A stretch of DNA of 64,000 nucleotides from Atlantibacter hermannii (lineage in GTDB: Bacteria > Pseudomonadota > Gammaproteobacteria > Enterobacterales > Enterobacteriaceae): the NCBI RefSeq assembly GCF_009907385.1, contig NZ_JAAATR010000084.1, positions 1 through 64,000 of the forward strand, written 5' to 3'. The notes under the pieces were generated by a model, which worked only from the letters and a program-made list of their open reading frames with translations, searched no databases and was not told the DNA's origin. Positions 41,970-52,900 of this stretch are shown here, one piece after another. Both the position numbers and the translations under genes were made by a program. Position 1 is the first letter of the stretch. Every line of letters starts with the position of its first letter.

Positions 41970-43370
41970 ATGAGCGTTGTGCCTGTAGCCGACGTACTCC
42001 AGGGCCGCGTTGCCGTTGACCAGGAAGTCACCGTGCGCGGATGGGTGCGTACCCGTCGAGATTCAAAAGCTGGCATCTCCTTCCTCGCCGTCTATGACGG
42101 TTCCTGCTTTGATCCTATACAGGCTGTCATTAATCATTCTCTGCCCAATTACAATGATGACGTTCTGCGCCTGACTACCGGCTGCTCGGTTGTTGTGACC
42201 GGCACCGTGGTGGAATCCCCGGGCCAGGGCCAGAGCTATGAGCTGCAGGCGACCAACGTTGAAGTGACCGGCTGGGTTGAAGATCCGGACACCTATCCCA
42301 TGGCTGCCAAACGCCACAGCATTGAATACCTGCGCGAAGTGGCGCACCTGCGTCCGCGTACCAATATGATTGGCGCGGTTGCCCGCGTTCGCCATACTCT
42401 GGCGCAGGCGCTGCACCGTTATTTTGACGAGCAGGGCTTCTTCTGGGTATCTACGCCGCTGATCACCGCCTCCGACACCGAAGGCGCGGGCGAAATGTTC
42501 CGTGTCTCCACGCTGGATCTGGAAAACCTGCCGCGTAACGATCAGGGCAAAGTCGATTTCGATAAAGACTTCTTCGGTAAAGAAGCCTTTCTGACTGTTT
42601 CCGGCCAGCTCAACGGCGAAACCTATGCCTGTGCCCTGTCAAAAATCTACACCTTTGGCCCGACCTTCCGCGCGGAAAACTCCAACACCAGCCGCCATCT
42701 GGCGGAGTTCTGGATGCTGGAGCCGGAAGTGGCATTTGCCACGCTGGACGATGTCGCTGCGTTAGCCGAAGGCATGCTGAAATACGTATTCAAAGCGGTG
42801 CTTGACGAACGTATGGACGACATGAAGTTCTTCGCCGAGCGTGTGGATAAAGACGCTATTGGCCGTCTGGAGCGTTTCATCTCCGCTGACTTCGCCCAGG
42901 TGGATTACACCGAGGCGGTAAAAATCCTTGAAACCTGCGGCGAGAAATTCGAGAACCCGGTTTTCTGGGGTGTCGATCTGGCTTCCGAGCACGAGCGTTA
43001 TTTGGCTGAAAAACATTTTAAAGCGCCGGTTGTTGTCAAAAACTATCCGAAAGATATTAAAGCGTTTTACATGCGTCAGAACGAAGACGGCAAGACCGTG
43101 GCGGCGATGGACGTGCTGGCACCGGGCATCGGTGAGATCATCGGCGGCTCGCAGCGTGAAGAACGCCTTGACGTACTTGATGTGCGTCTCGAAGAAATGG
43201 GCCTCAATAAAGAGGATTACTGGTGGTACCGCGATCTGCGCCGTTACGGCACCGTTCCGCACTCCGGTTTTGGGCTCGGTTTTGAGCGTTTAATCGCTTA
43301 TGTGACCGGCGTTCAAAACGTACGCGACGTAATTCCTTTCCCACGTACGCCGCGCAACGCCAGTTTCTGA
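41970..43370 (+). CDS. asnS: Asparaginyl-tRNA synthetase
   Basis: 466-residue class IIb synthetase. An OB-fold anticodon domain (residues ~18-105, [20 protein letters not shown]) precedes the catalytic core with motif 1 around [16 protein letters not shown], motif 2 around [23 protein letters not shown], and motif 3 [15 protein letters not shown] near the end. Codon use is biased to high expression. It has its own terminator before the ompF control region. Confidence 0.97.
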   Translation: MSVVPVADVLQGRVAVDQEVTVRGWVRTRRDSKAGISFLAVYDGSCFDPIQAVINHSLPNYNDDVLRLTTGCSVVVTGTVVESPGQGQSYELQATNVEVTGWVEDPDTYPMAAKRHSIEYLREVAHLRPRTNMIGAVARVRHTLAQALHRYFDEQGFFWVSTPLITASDTEGAGEMFRVSTLDLENLPRNDQGKVDFDKDFFGKEAFLTVSGQLNGETYACALSKIYTFGPTFRAENSNTSRHLAEFWMLEPEVAFATLDDVAALAEGMLKYVFKAVLDERMDDMKFFAERVDKDAIGRLERFISADFAQVDYTEAVKILETCGEKFENPVFWGVDLASEHERYLAEKHFKAPVVVKNYPKDIKAFYMRQNEDGKTVAAMDVLAPGIGEIIGGSQREERLDVLDVRLEEMGLNKEDYWWYRDLRRYGTVPHSGFGLGFERLIAYVTGVQNVRDVIPFPRTPRNASF

Positions 43371-43373
43371 GTT

Positions 43374-43402
43374 AAAAAAGCCGGGTTTTCCCGGCTTTTT
43401 TT
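43374..43402 (+). terminator. Terminator of asnS
   Basis: AAAAAAGCCGGG-TTTT-CCCGGCTTTTTTT, three bases after the asnS stop. Confidence 0.93.
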
Positions 43403-43764
43403 CGTCCTGCTGCGTCAGTTTTCGTCTACATAAATTCAACATTTGTTCGCTTCAACCCCCTCTTCCCCCTCTAACGTAACCGGGTATTAACTGGTAATAA
43501 TTTTCGATAAAAATTATCCCTGCTTTTCTTGCACCCTTTTTTAAGTGATGCGCATAGCACAATTGGCTAAATATCACACAGACATCCAGCCATCTGAATC
43601 GACGCTTCATAAAAGTGAGAATAATTGTCGTTAAGGCGAGGAAAATCTGTTTATCATAATTAAATATAAGGTTTTCATATATATAGAATAGGAACGTCTT
43701 AAAATTGTTCAGCTAAGTGATTTATTTTGATGTGGTTCACAAAGTTCCCAAAAATACACAATTA
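43403..43764. other. AT-rich gene-free stretch upstream of ompF
   Basis: No gene is supported. Many A/T tracts suggest bent DNA, and a weak AT-rich dyad (ATAATTTT...AAAAATTAT) lies near 43496-43518. In E. coli the distal ompF region contains IHF and far OmpR sites; individual boxes here cannot be assigned by eye. Confidence 0.5.
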
Positions 43765-43950
43765 GTTACACATTATTGCTTTTGGTTACTGTGTTTGCAT
43801 ATTTGTAGCACTTTCACTGTAGCTAATCCTTAATATGAATGGAAAGATGCCTCCAGACACAGAAAGACACCAAACTCTCATCAATAGTTCCGTACAGAAT
43901 TATTGACGGCAGTGGCAGGTGTTCAAAAAAACCAATGAGGGTAATAAATA
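43765..43950 (+). promoter_or_regulatory. ompF promoter, OmpR region and leader
   Basis: GTTACACATTATTGCTTTTGG and the following GTTACTGTGTTTGCATATTTG (from 43765) resemble tandem OmpR boxes. TGTAGCACTTTCACTGTAGC and the unusual -10 AAAGAT at 43843-43848 align with the E. coli ompF promoter, giving a start near 43855 and a leader of about 95-110 bases. The leader end, AACCAATGAGGGTAATAAAT before the ATG, is the region MicF antisense RNA pairs with in E. coli. Confidence 0.75.
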
Positions 43951-45048
43951 ATGATGAAGCGCAATATTCTGGCAGTGGTTATCCCTGCTCTGCTGGTAGC
44001 TGGTGCAGCTAACGCTGCAGAAATCTATAACAAAAACGGCAACAAACTGGACCTGTACGGAAAAGTAGTTGGTGAGCACGGTTTCGTGACTTCTGGTGAC
44101 AACACCACCAACGGCGACTCTTCTTACGCTCAGATCGGCTTCAAAGGCGAAACTCAGGTTACCGATCAAGTGACCGGTTACGGCCAGTGGGAATACCGTG
44201 CTAAAGCCAGCAAAGAAGAAGGCAACCAGGACAACGTAACGCGTCTGGCGTTCGCGGGTATCAAAATTGCTGACGTAGGTTCTCTGGATTACGGCCGTAA
44301 CTACGGTATCGTATACGACGTAGAATCATACACCGACGTGTCCCCGTCTTTCTCTGGCGAAACCTGGGCGGGCAGCACTGACAACTACATGAACAACCGT
44401 TCTACTGGCCTGCTGACCTACCGTAACAGCGATTTCTTCGGTCTGGCTGACGGCCTGAACTTTGGTATCCAGTACCAGGGTAAAAACGACCGTGCTAACC
44501 TGAAAGCGGCTAACGGCGACGGCGTGGGTTACTCTCTGGGTTACAACTTCGCTGAAGGCTTCAGCGTAATCGGTGCCTACAGCAACTCTAACCGTACCAC
44601 CAACCCGGCTGGCGGTCAGAAAGCTGACGGTCGTGGCGAGCGCGCTGAAGCATGGTCTGTTGGTACTAAGTACGACGCCAACAACATCTACCTGGCGGCT
44701 ATCTATGCAGAAACCCGTAACCAGACTGCAACTGGCCGTTCTATCTATGACATCGCTAACAAAACTCAGAACGTTGAAGTGGTAGCTCAATACCAGTTCG
44801 ACTTCGGTCTGCGTCCGTCCGTATCTTACGTTTACACCAAAGGTAAAGACCTGGTTGATCCGGTTACCGGTTCTTCTTACGACCGCGACCTGGCTGAATA
44901 CTTCACCGTAGGTACTTACTACTACTTCAACAAGAACTTCAACGTATACGCTGACTACCGCATCAACATGCTGGACAACGACGACGCTTCAACCGCACTG
45001 GTTGGCGTTGACGACCAGGTTACCCTGGGCGTAACTTACCAGTTCTAA
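43951..45048 (+). CDS. ompF: OmpF-type general porin
   Basis: 365-residue outer-membrane porin precursor. Signal peptide residues 1-22 (MMKRNILAVVIPALLVAGAANA) precede AEIYNKNGNKLDLYGKVVG. The mature chain shows alternating aromatic beta strands, the constriction-loop L3 motif near SLDYGRNYGIVYDVESYTDVSP, and the C-terminal phenylalanine (VTLGVTYQF) needed for assembly by BAM. The gene neighbours (asnS, aspC) and the promoter identify it as the ompF locus rather than ompC. Codons are of the highly-expressed type. Confidence 0.95.
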   Translation: MMKRNILAVVIPALLVAGAANAAEIYNKNGNKLDLYGKVVGEHGFVTSGDNTTNGDSSYAQIGFKGETQVTDQVTGYGQWEYRAKASKEEGNQDNVTRLAFAGIKIADVGSLDYGRNYGIVYDVESYTDVSPSFSGETWAGSTDNYMNNRSTGLLTYRNSDFFGLADGLNFGIQYQGKNDRANLKAANGDGVGYSLGYNFAEGFSVIGAYSNSNRTTNPAGGQKADGRGERAEAWSVGTKYDANNIYLAAIYAETRNQTATGRSIYDIANKTQNVEVVAQYQFDFGLRPSVSYVYTKGKDLVDPVTGSSYDRDLAEYFTVGTYYYFNKNFNVYADYRINMLDNDDASTALVGVDDQVTLGVTYQF

Positions 45049-45075
45049 TCGGTATAACCTCGTTATCGATAAGAC

Positions 45076-45103
45076 AAAAACAGGGCTTCGGCCCTGTTTT
45101 TTT
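45076..45103 (+). terminator. Terminator of ompF
   Basis: AAAAACAGGGC-TTCG-GCCCTGTTTTTTT with a stable TTCG loop, 27 bases after the stop. Confidence 0.93.
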
Positions 45104-45232
45104 ATGCCCGAAAGTGGAAAACACCAGATTTACCAAACAGGGAATCTTTTACAGGCAAACGGTTGGCATTTGGTAAAACTCCCGTTAACCTGATAGCGAA
45201 TTTCCCTTCTGATATCACAATGGAACCTCGTC

Positions 45233-46423
45233 ATGTTTGAGAACATTACTGCCGCCCCTGCCGACCCAATTCTTGGTCTGGCGGACCTGTTTCGCGCCGA
45301 TGAACGTCCGACTAAAATCAACCTGGGTATTGGTGTTTATAAAGATGAAACCGGTAAAACCCCGGTTCTCACCAGCGTGAAAAAAGCCGAACAATATTTG
45401 CTGGAAAACGAAACCACCAAAAACTACCTGGGCATTGATGGTATTCCTGAATTTGGCCGCTGCACCCAGGAGCTGCTGTTTGGCAAAGGTAACGCGCTGA
45501 TCGCCGATAAACGTGCCCGCACCGCCCAGACCCCTGGCGGCACTGGCGCACTGCGTGTGGCAGCGGATTTCCTCGCAAAAAACACTGACGTAAAACGCGT
45601 CTGGGTCAGCAATCCGAGCTGGCCGAACCACAAAAGCGTGTTCAACTCTGCCGGTCTGGAAGTGCGTGAATACGCCTATTACGACGCACAGAACCATACC
45701 CTGGACTTCGACGGCCTGCTGAATAGCCTGGCGGATGCTCAGGCAGGCGACGTGGTGTTGTTCCACGGCTGCTGCCACAACCCAACCGGTATCGATCCGA
45801 CGCTGGACCAGTGGCAACAGCTGGCACAGCTGTCGCTGGATAAAGGCTGGCTGCCGCTGTTCGACTTCGCCTATCAGGGCTTCGCCCGTGGTCTGGAAGA
45901 AGACGCAGAAGGTCTGCGCGCGTTTGCTGCGCTGCATAAAGAGCTGATCGTCGCCAGCTCCTATTCCAAAAACTTTGGTCTGTATAACGAGCGCGTAGGT
46001 GCCTGTACGCTGGTTGCCAGCGATGCGGATACCGTCGATCGCGCCTTCAGCCAGATGAAATCCTGCATCCGCGCTAACTACTCCAACCCGCCGGCGCACG
46101 GTGCCTCTGTGGTAGCGACCATTCTGAGCAATGACGCGCTGCGCACCATCTGGGAACAAGAGCTGACCGATATGCGTCAACGCATCCAGCGCATGCGTCT
46201 GCTGTTTGTGAGCACCCTGCAGGAGAAAGGCGCGAACCGTGATTTCAGCTTTATCATTCAGCAGAACGGCATGTTCTCGTTCAGCGGCCTGACCAAAGAA
46301 CAGGTACTGCGTCTGCGCGAAGAGTTTGGCGTTTACGCTGTCGCTTCTGGCCGCGTTAACGTGGCGGGCATGACGCCGGATAACATGGCGCCGCTGTGTG
46401 AAGCGATTGTCGCCGTGCTGTAA
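45233..46423 (+). CDS. aspC: Aspartate aminotransferase
   Basis: 396-residue class I PLP transaminase interconverting aspartate/2-oxoglutarate and oxaloacetate/glutamate. K246 in [14 protein letters not shown] carries the [17 protein letters not shown] and [13 protein letters not shown] are cofactor- and substrate-binding segments. The start [16 protein letters not shown] matches E. coli. Single gene, with its terminator shared with convergent gloC. Confidence 0.97.
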   Translation: MFENITAAPADPILGLADLFRADERPTKINLGIGVYKDETGKTPVLTSVKKAEQYLLENETTKNYLGIDGIPEFGRCTQELLFGKGNALIADKRARTAQTPGGTGALRVAADFLAKNTDVKRVWVSNPSWPNHKSVFNSAGLEVREYAYYDAQNHTLDFDGLLNSLADAQAGDVVLFHGCCHNPTGIDPTLDQWQQLAQLSLDKGWLPLFDFAYQGFARGLEEDAEGLRAFAALHKELIVASSYSKNFGLYNERVGACTLVASDADTVDRAFSQMKSCIRANYSNPPAHGASVVATILSNDALRTIWEQELTDMRQRIQRMRLLFVSTLQEKGANRDFSFIIQQNGMFSFSGLTKEQVLRLREEFGVYAVASGRVNVAGMTPDNMAPLCEAIVAVL

Positions 46424-46441
46424 CCCGCGCGAAGAAACAAC

Positions 46442-46467
46442 AAGGGCCGCATTCGCGGCCCTTTTTA
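46442..46467. terminator. Bidirectional terminator between aspC and gloC
   Basis: AAGGGCCGC-ATTC-GCGGCCCTT, followed by TTTATTA on the plus strand; it abuts the gloC stop codon at 46468. Confidence 0.85.
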
Positions 46468-47115
46468 TTACCAGACAGGCATCTCGTCCTGTAAGAAAGG
46501 ATTGTGCAATCGCTCGTTACCGAGGGTAGACAGCGGGCCATGGCCGGGAATAAAGGTCACGTCATCGCCAAGCGGCAGCAGTTTACTTTTGATGGAATCA
46601 ATCAGCGTGGCGTGGTTGCCGCGCGGGAAGTCGCTGCGCCCTACTCCGCCTTTAAAAATCACGTCGCCGGAGATTAACAACCGCGCGCGCTCGTCAAAAA
46701 ATACGATATGACCCGGCGTATGACCAGGACAGTGCAGCACCTGCAGGGCTACTTTGCCTACCGTTACGCTGTCGCCTTCATGTAACCAGCGATCCGGCGT
46801 TAGCGGCTGGCACTCTTCCAGCCCAAACATCTGGCTCTGCGCCGGTAATCCCTGCAACCAGAATTCATCTTCTTTTTCAGGCCCGATAATCGGCACGCCG
46901 TAATGGGCCGCCAACTCCGCCGCCGCGCCAACATGGTCAAGATGCCCGTGAGTCAGCAGGACAGACTGGATAGTCACGCCCTGCGCCGCCACGGCCTGCT
47001 GAATGCGCGGCGCGTCGCCGCCTGGATCAACAATGGCCGCCAGACGCGTCTCTTCACACCAGATTAATGAGCAGTTCTGTGAGAACGCCGTGACCGGAAT
47101 AATTTGGTAATTCAT
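46468..47115 (-). CDS. gloC: GloC, type II glyoxalase (metallo-beta-lactamase fold)
   Basis: 215-residue hydrolase that releases lactate from S-lactoylglutathione. The metal site THGHLDH covers residues 55-61 (H56, H58, D60, H61), with further ligands in CPGHTPGH and ISGDVIF and in IPGHGP near the end. It lacks the C-terminal domain of classical glyoxalase II, as E. coli YcbL does. It may share a transcript with mepK, which lies 35 bases upstream. Confidence 0.94.
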   Translation of the reverse strand: MNYQIIPVTAFSQNCSLIWCEETRLAAIVDPGGDAPRIQQAVAAQGVTIQSVLLTHGHLDHVGAAAELAAHYGVPIIGPEKEDEFWLQGLPAQSQMFGLEECQPLTPDRWLHEGDSVTVGKVALQVLHCPGHTPGHIVFFDERARLLISGDVIFKGGVGRSDFPRGNHATLIDSIKSKLLPLGDDVTFIPGHGPLSTLGNERLHNPFLQDEMPVW

Positions 47116-47150
47116 ACCGCTCCTTTTATCCGGTAGTGACCGGATTCGTT

Positions 47151-47699
47151 CTACCAGTGCCTGAGAGGACCGGTATCAATATGCACAAAGTTACTACGCG
47201 GGTAGTATCCTACACCACCTGCGCGCAGAGACAACGCGGCTTTGCGAACATTGCTCAGAGAGATGCCTTCGATATGAAAATCCATGGCCTGGCCTTTGGT
47301 GTGATAGCTCTGTTTGGCTACACCACGGCTTCTGGCGCGTAATTCATTATTGGTATCGAGAGAGCGATAGCCGGAAATAAGCTGAACCGGCTTGCGGGTT
47401 CCCAATAACCCTTGCAGACGGTAAAGCTGATCGAACAGTTTCGGATCGATGCTTTTGATTTTATTGGCGCGATAATCCCGGAAGAAATGGTTCAATTTTG
47501 CTAATTCATCCTGAATATAGTCTTTGCCGTCGAAAAACTCCGCTTTGATGCTCTCTCCGGTATTGAGATTGTTCAGCGTAAGAATACGAGGACGGGGCGT
47601 GGAAAGCGTTGCAAATGCCGGTACAGGCAAGATGGCGGCGCCGAGCGTCACGCCACCAAGCGCCAGCAATTTGCGGCGGTTAGCGTCAAATTTATCCAT
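47151..47699 (-). CDS. mepK: MepK, murein DD-endopeptidase cleaving 3-3 crosslinks
   Basis: 182-residue exported enzyme with a twin-arginine-type signal ([14 protein letters not shown], residues 7-20) ending near AFA30. The M15/LAS-type zinc site is H133, D140 ([15 protein letters not shown]) and H173 (NFVHIDTG). It opens 3-3 mDAP crosslinks to allow peptidoglycan growth. It lies next to ldtD, whose product makes those same crosslinks. The start MDKFDANRR is chosen over one 18 codons upstream by homology. Confidence 0.94.
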   Translation of the reverse strand: MDKFDANRRKLLALGGVTLGAAILPVPAFATLSTPRPRILTLNNLNTGESIKAEFFDGKDYIQDELAKLNHFFRDYRANKIKSIDPKLFDQLYRLQGLLGTRKPVQLISGYRSLDTNNELRARSRGVAKQSYHTKGQAMDFHIEGISLSNVRKAALSLRAGGVGYYPRSNFVHIDTGPLRHW

Positions 47700-47802
47700 G
47701 ATGTTCAGGTCTACAGTCAGTGTTGTGATTATATGCACTTCTGGCGCACGCAAGGCACCTTAACCGCCAAATCTCGACACGTCAAGGCTTCAAAACCCAG
47801 TA

Positions 47803-47838
47803 AAAACGGGGCTTGCAGCGAAGCAAGCCCGTTTTTTA
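47803..47838 (-). terminator. Terminator of ldtD
   Basis: AAAACGGGCTTGC and GCAAGCCCCGTTTT arms on the minus strand with a six-base TTCGCT loop; about 40 bases after the ldtD stop. It could also act on the other strand. Confidence 0.8.
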
Positions 47839-47877
47839 ACCGTTATTTTGACAGCTTATTTGTTAGAAATTCTGTAG

Positions 47878-49710
47878 TTACCTGATGAGTTGTTCTGCTT
47901 TTGGCAAGATTTGTGCGCCCGATCGCGCAGGGGAATCATAATTGTAAATATCCGATCTGAATTGCGGTTTTCCATCTGCGCCGACGAACGCCGTCATATA
48001 GTAAAGATTCACCGGGATCGTCTGGGGAATGTTGACGTAACGGGTATCGCCCTGCTTCAGCGCATCGGAAATGCGCGTATCGTTCCATCCCGCATCCTGC
48101 AACAGCATATTCGCCAGTTCCGAGGCTTTATTGACGCGCACGCAGCCTGAGCTGAGCGCCCGCGCCTCTTTCTGGAACAGATTGTGGTTCGGCGTGTCAT
48201 GCAGATAAATCGCATCCGAGCTGGGCATATTGAATTTATAGCGGCCCAGCGAGTTGTGCGCGCCCGGCGCCTGCTGGAAGCGGAACGGTAAATTCGATGC
48301 GGTAATCGTTCCCCAATCCACGTTCCAGGGATCAATCACTTCAGCTTTACCACTCCAGCCACGCAGTACCGTATAGTTATGCCGCTCCAGATAGCCCGGA
48401 TCGTTCCACACTTTCGGCAGGATATCTTTGCGCGCCAGCGTCGGCGGCACATTCCACGGCGGGTTTACCACCACGTTATTCAGCGCGCTGCTCATCAGCG
48501 GCGTCTTACGATCGGGGCGCCCGACAATGACGCGGGAATCCAGCACCTGGCTACCGTTCTGGTAATAGACCAGCGAATAGGCCGGGATATTCACCATAAT
48601 GCCGGTGGTGAGCTTCTGAGGCAGCAGGCGCAGGCGCTGGATATTTAATGCCACCACGGCGGCGCGTTGTTCGGGTGACATGTTCAGTAAGTCGCGGGTG
48701 GACTGACCAATCACGCCATCCGTGCCGAGCCCCTGCGAGGCCTGGAAGCGTTTCACGCCTTCCACCAGCGTCTTGTCATAGACGCCGCGCGCCGCGTTTT
48801 TTTTCTGCACCGGCGCGGATTCAGTCACGGCCGCAGAAGGGCTTACCACGGCGTTTTTAGCGGGCGGATCCCCCGGCAGTACGATGTTTGGGGCGTTATC
48901 CAGCATACCGTTGCGCTGGAGAATTTCACGCAGCGCGCCGACATCGTTACTCCACTGCCCTGGGCGCAGTGAGGCGGTGGACGTCAGCTGCGGCCACGGG
49001 CGCGAATCGGCTGCCAGACTCAACAGAAATTGATGCATCACCTGATACTGTGGATGCTGCGGCGCAAGGCTTTGCACAAAAGCGATCAGCGAGCCGTTGT
49101 CGAGCGCCACTTGCCACTGGTTCACCACCGACAGCGGCGCGATTTCGGCTTTATAAGGTTTATCGCTATACAGCCAGCGATTGCCTTTTAGCGGAATGCC
49201 GGAGAGGTAATAAAGGTAACCCATCATGGCGTCTGACAGCACCACGTCACGCGCCATACCGTTCACGTCCGGATTAGTCAGCAGTTCGACCCAGGTGGTG
49301 AACTGCGGCTGAAAACCGGCGATGGCGACTTCGGCCAGCTGCTGCTGGAATGCCTGTACCGCTTCGCGGTTTTCCCACATTGGTTTGGCGTCGCGGGCGG
49401 TATACAGCGCGGCCAGCGCATCCATATAAACGGGTGTGTATCCCTGAGGAAGCTGGGACTGAAGCGCGCTCCGCGTTTGGGCGATACGCTCACCGTCAAT
49501 CTGCGGCCCGATACCGGCCATCAGCGCCGTAGCGGGAGATTGCGCCTGCGGAAGCAGCATTGAGCCAGGCTGATCGATAACGGCCGCCGAGCCATCAGAC
49601 GGCACCAGATCGGGCTCTTCAGCGAAGGCATTGGTCAACGGCGCTAAACTGAGCGCCAGACACAACTGAATCGCGGACCACCGATAACGTTGAGCTTTTA
49701 TAAGCAACAT
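47878..49710 (-). CDS. ldtD: LdtD, L,D-transpeptidase forming 3-3 crosslinks
   Basis: About 610-residue exported enzyme. A signal peptide is followed by a scaffold, a peptidoglycan-binding domain ([22 protein letters not shown]) and a YkuD catalytic domain with HDTPNHNLF and [10 protein letters not shown], placing the catalytic cysteine at about C523. It joins mDAP residues when D,D-transpeptidation is impaired. The ATG at 49710 is preferred because a perfect AAGGAGG lies 5-7 bases before it; the ATG six codons upstream would read through that ribosome site. The proline-poor linker around residues 270-300 differs from E. coli. Confidence 0.93.
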   Translation of the reverse strand: MLLIKAQRYRWSAIQLCLALSLAPLTNAFAEEPDLVPSDGSAAVIDQPGSMLLPQAQSPATALMAGIGPQIDGERIAQTRSALQSQLPQGYTPVYMDALAALYTARDAKPMWENREAVQAFQQQLAEVAIAGFQPQFTTWVELLTNPDVNGMARDVVLSDAMMGYLYYLSGIPLKGNRWLYSDKPYKAEIAPLSVVNQWQVALDNGSLIAFVQSLAPQHPQYQVMHQFLLSLAADSRPWPQLTSTASLRPGQWSNDVGALREILQRNGMLDNAPNIVLPGDPPAKNAVVSPSAAVTESAPVQKKNAARGVYDKTLVEGVKRFQASQGLGTDGVIGQSTRDLLNMSPEQRAAVVALNIQRLRLLPQKLTTGIMVNIPAYSLVYYQNGSQVLDSRVIVGRPDRKTPLMSSALNNVVVNPPWNVPPTLARKDILPKVWNDPGYLERHNYTVLRGWSGKAEVIDPWNVDWGTITASNLPFRFQQAPGAHNSLGRYKFNMPSSDAIYLHDTPNHNLFQKEARALSSGCVRVNKASELANMLLQDAGWNDTRISDALKQGDTRYVNIPQTIPVNLYYMTAFVGADGKPQFRSDIYNYDSPARSGAQILPKAEQLIR

Positions 49711-49940
49711 CCCTTGCCTCCTTTTCATTTTTTACATCATTCCCGTAAGCTCGGCTTCAGGATTACCTTCAGTATATAAAGAGAAAAAACCATTTGCCTC
49801 GCCAAATGTAAAGAAGTTTAAAGAAAAGAAAGTCTGAAAAAAAAGTCGGCAGACCGGGCGTTCAGGTGCTAAGCGGCTCGGCAGGAGGTTGCGCAACACG
49901 AACCTGAAAACACAGCTCGCATTGCTTTACAGAATAGAAC

Positions 49941-49963
49941 GCCCGGACAGTGACTGTCCGGGC
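49941..49963 (-). terminator. Probable terminator of the muk operon
   Basis: GCCCGGACAG/CTGTCCGGGC, a perfect 10-base stem 16 bases after the mukB stop, but followed only by GTTCTATTCT on the minus strand. The rest of the ldtD-mukB gap (49711-49940) shows no gene. Confidence 0.6.
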
Positions 49964-49978
49964 GCGTCACTGGCGCGA

Positions 49979-52900
49979 TCAGGAGGCGTCGGCAGTGCCT
50001 GGCAGCGCCTCGGTTTGCGCAGCCGCAAAGCCGCGCAGCCCCACCACGTGTACGTGTTCGTGGTTCTGCACCACTTTACGCACCAGTTTATAGGTGGTGC
50101 CTTTTTCCGGGCTGATGTTTTCCGGGGCGGCGATGATTAACTGCATCTCCAGACGGTCGCACAGCTCGAACAGTGTGGCGATGGAACGGGCATCCAGACG
50201 CGCCGCCTCATCAAGGAACAACAGACGGCACGGCGAAATATCTTTGCCGCGCAGACGACGCGCTTCGTCTTCCCAGCTCTGAACCACCATCACCAGAATC
50301 GACATCCCGGTGCCGATCGCTTCACCGGTCGACAACGCGCCGCTCTCGGCACGCAGCCAGCCGTCGGAGCCGCGGTTGACTTCCACTTCCATCTCAAGAT
50401 AGTTACGGTAATCCAGCAACTCTTCCCCGATGGTTTGCGGAGTGCGCTGGCCCATATCGATCTGCGGATTGAGGCGCTGGTACAGTTTCGCTAACGCTTC
50501 CGAGAAGGTCAGTCGATTGCTGTTAAACAAATCCTGATGCCGCTCGTGCTGTTCCGACAGCACATCCAGCAGCATGGCGTGGGTTTCGCGCACGTTGACG
50601 TTCAGCCGCACGCTGTTCACCTGGCCAAACGACACGCTTTGCAGCCCCTGGTTGAGCATCCGGATACGGTTCTGCTCGCGCTGAATGGTCTTACGGATAA
50701 TGTTCGCCACGCTGCGGGAGCTGATTGCCAGCTTCTGCTCGCGAGAGGTCAGCTCTTCCGTCAGACGCCCCAGCTCGATTTCCATCTGCTCGATGGCCTC
50801 GACCGGGTCATCGGTGCGGATAATATCCTGGCGGATACGCTCGCGCAGATGCTGGTAAACCGCCACAAAGAACTGGATTTTACGTTCAGGACGCTTCGGA
50901 TCTTCCGAGCCGCGCAGCACGTCGCGCAGGTGTTCGTTATCCGCCACCGCCAGACGCAGCGCGCCTAACGCCTTATCCGACATAGAACGCAGCTCATCGG
51001 CGGAGAGATAGGCCAGCTCGCGGCGGTGCAGGCGGCGTTCGACGCCATTGTCTTTCACCATGCGCATCACCGCGCACCAGCCCGCTTTGGCGCTCACCAC
51101 CTGCTCGCGCATTTCGTGGTAATCGCGCTCCAGGCGGCGCAGTTTGCGGGTCAGGTTGTCCATTTCCGCTTCGCAGAAGGTCAGCTGTTTTTCCAGCTGG
51201 CTGCGGCGCGAACGGTTGTTGCTGAGCTGGGTATGCAGCTCATCACGGCGCTGACGCGCCCGCTCCTCCGCACCCGCATCGGCGCGCACGCCGATATCTT
51301 TCAGCTCTTTGTTGAGATCGTTAAGCAGCTCTTTCTTGGTATCGTAGGAGCTTTTCAGTGACGCCAGCACCTGATGATACTGGCTAACCTGCGCCGCATG
51401 GGTGCGCAGCGCTTCACGCGCCCGGGTACGCTCAAGCTCCGCCTGCTCAAGACGCCGGCGCAGTTTCTCGTTCAGATCGCTGTTGCCGCTGAGCATATCG
51501 GCGGAGTCGGAATAGCCAAAGTGCGCGCGGCGCGATACCACTTCCGTCAGGGCAAACGCCTGTTGGCGCGCATCGCGCTGCTGCTGCTGCGCGTAGGCAT
51601 AGTCTTCTTTCAGCTGATCGTACTGTTCCGGATCGCTTTGCAGTACCGACGCCATCGGCTCCAGCTTCGCCAGCAGGTTGCCAAACTGGTTGATGAAATG
51701 CGCCGCTTCCTGGGCTTCGTCCAGCCGCTCGCGGATTTCATCCACACGGTCGGACAGCGTCTCATCTTCCAGCAGCGCCAGGCGCGGCAGCAGCCGGTTA
51801 AGTTGGGCTACGCCCTCTTTGGCCTGGTCGAACTGGGCGCGCTGCTGCTGGTTGTCATTTTCGTGGGTGCTTAACGCCCGCTCCAGTTCGTTACGGCGGG
51901 TGTTGAGCTGGCGGATTTCCGCTTCAGGATCGGAGTCGAACGCCACCGCCAGGTGGCTGCCGATAAAGCGGCTAAACGCCTGGTGCAAACGCTGGGTTTT
52001 CTGCACGTCAAATGACAGGGTTGCGAAACGTTCGGACAGCGTTTCACGCTCCTGATGCATGCTTTCAATACGGCTTTCACGGGCTGCACGGCCAAACAGC
52101 GGCAGCGTCGGGAAGCGCGAGTAACGCCACTGGCGATCGGCGATTTTCACCACCACCGCCTTTTCCAGCTCTTCGGTGCTGAACACGCTGTCGTCGAAGG
52201 ACTGCGGGTCACCTTCAATCAGATACAGATCTTCCGGGGTATCTTCCAGCCCTTCCAGCTGCTCGCGCACCAGTGACAGATCCGGCACCACGATCGCATG
52301 GCGCGACGGACCGTACAGCGCCGAGAAGTACGGCGCGTCTTCGAGGCTGACGTCGTCATAAATTTCCGACAGCAGTACGCCGCCGAAACGCTCGGCCAGG
52401 GCGTTAAGACGCGCGTCTTCCGCGCCCCCCGGCTGGCTGAGGCGTTCAATTTCTTCATCGACCGTCCGCTTGCGCGCGCCGACTTCATCGCGCTCAACCA
52501 CCGCCTCACGCTCGCGCTCCAGCAGCTGCTGCAGGTATTCGGTCACCTGCTGGCTGGACTCAAAGCTCTCGCCGCACTGTTCGATAATCTGGTTGAGGCT
52601 GTTTTGCGCCGCCAGCCAGACAGGCGCGCGCTGGGTCAGGGTTTTGATACGGCTTTGCAGCTGCTCCAGCTCCTGGCGCAGCGTCATCCGCTGTTCCCCG
52701 GCCTGCGCCACGGTGTCTGACAGCGCGGCGATGCGCGCTTCCAGCTCCTGGTGCAACGCTTCGAGCTGTTCCGCCGAATAGCGTTTCCCCTGGCGTTTGC
52801 AGAAGTCAGAGAGCAGGCGCTCGGCGTCCTGCTGCTCGCGCAGGCGCTGTTCCAGTTCGGTCAAACGGGAACGCAGCGGGGTGACCTGCGCGGCAAGGTG

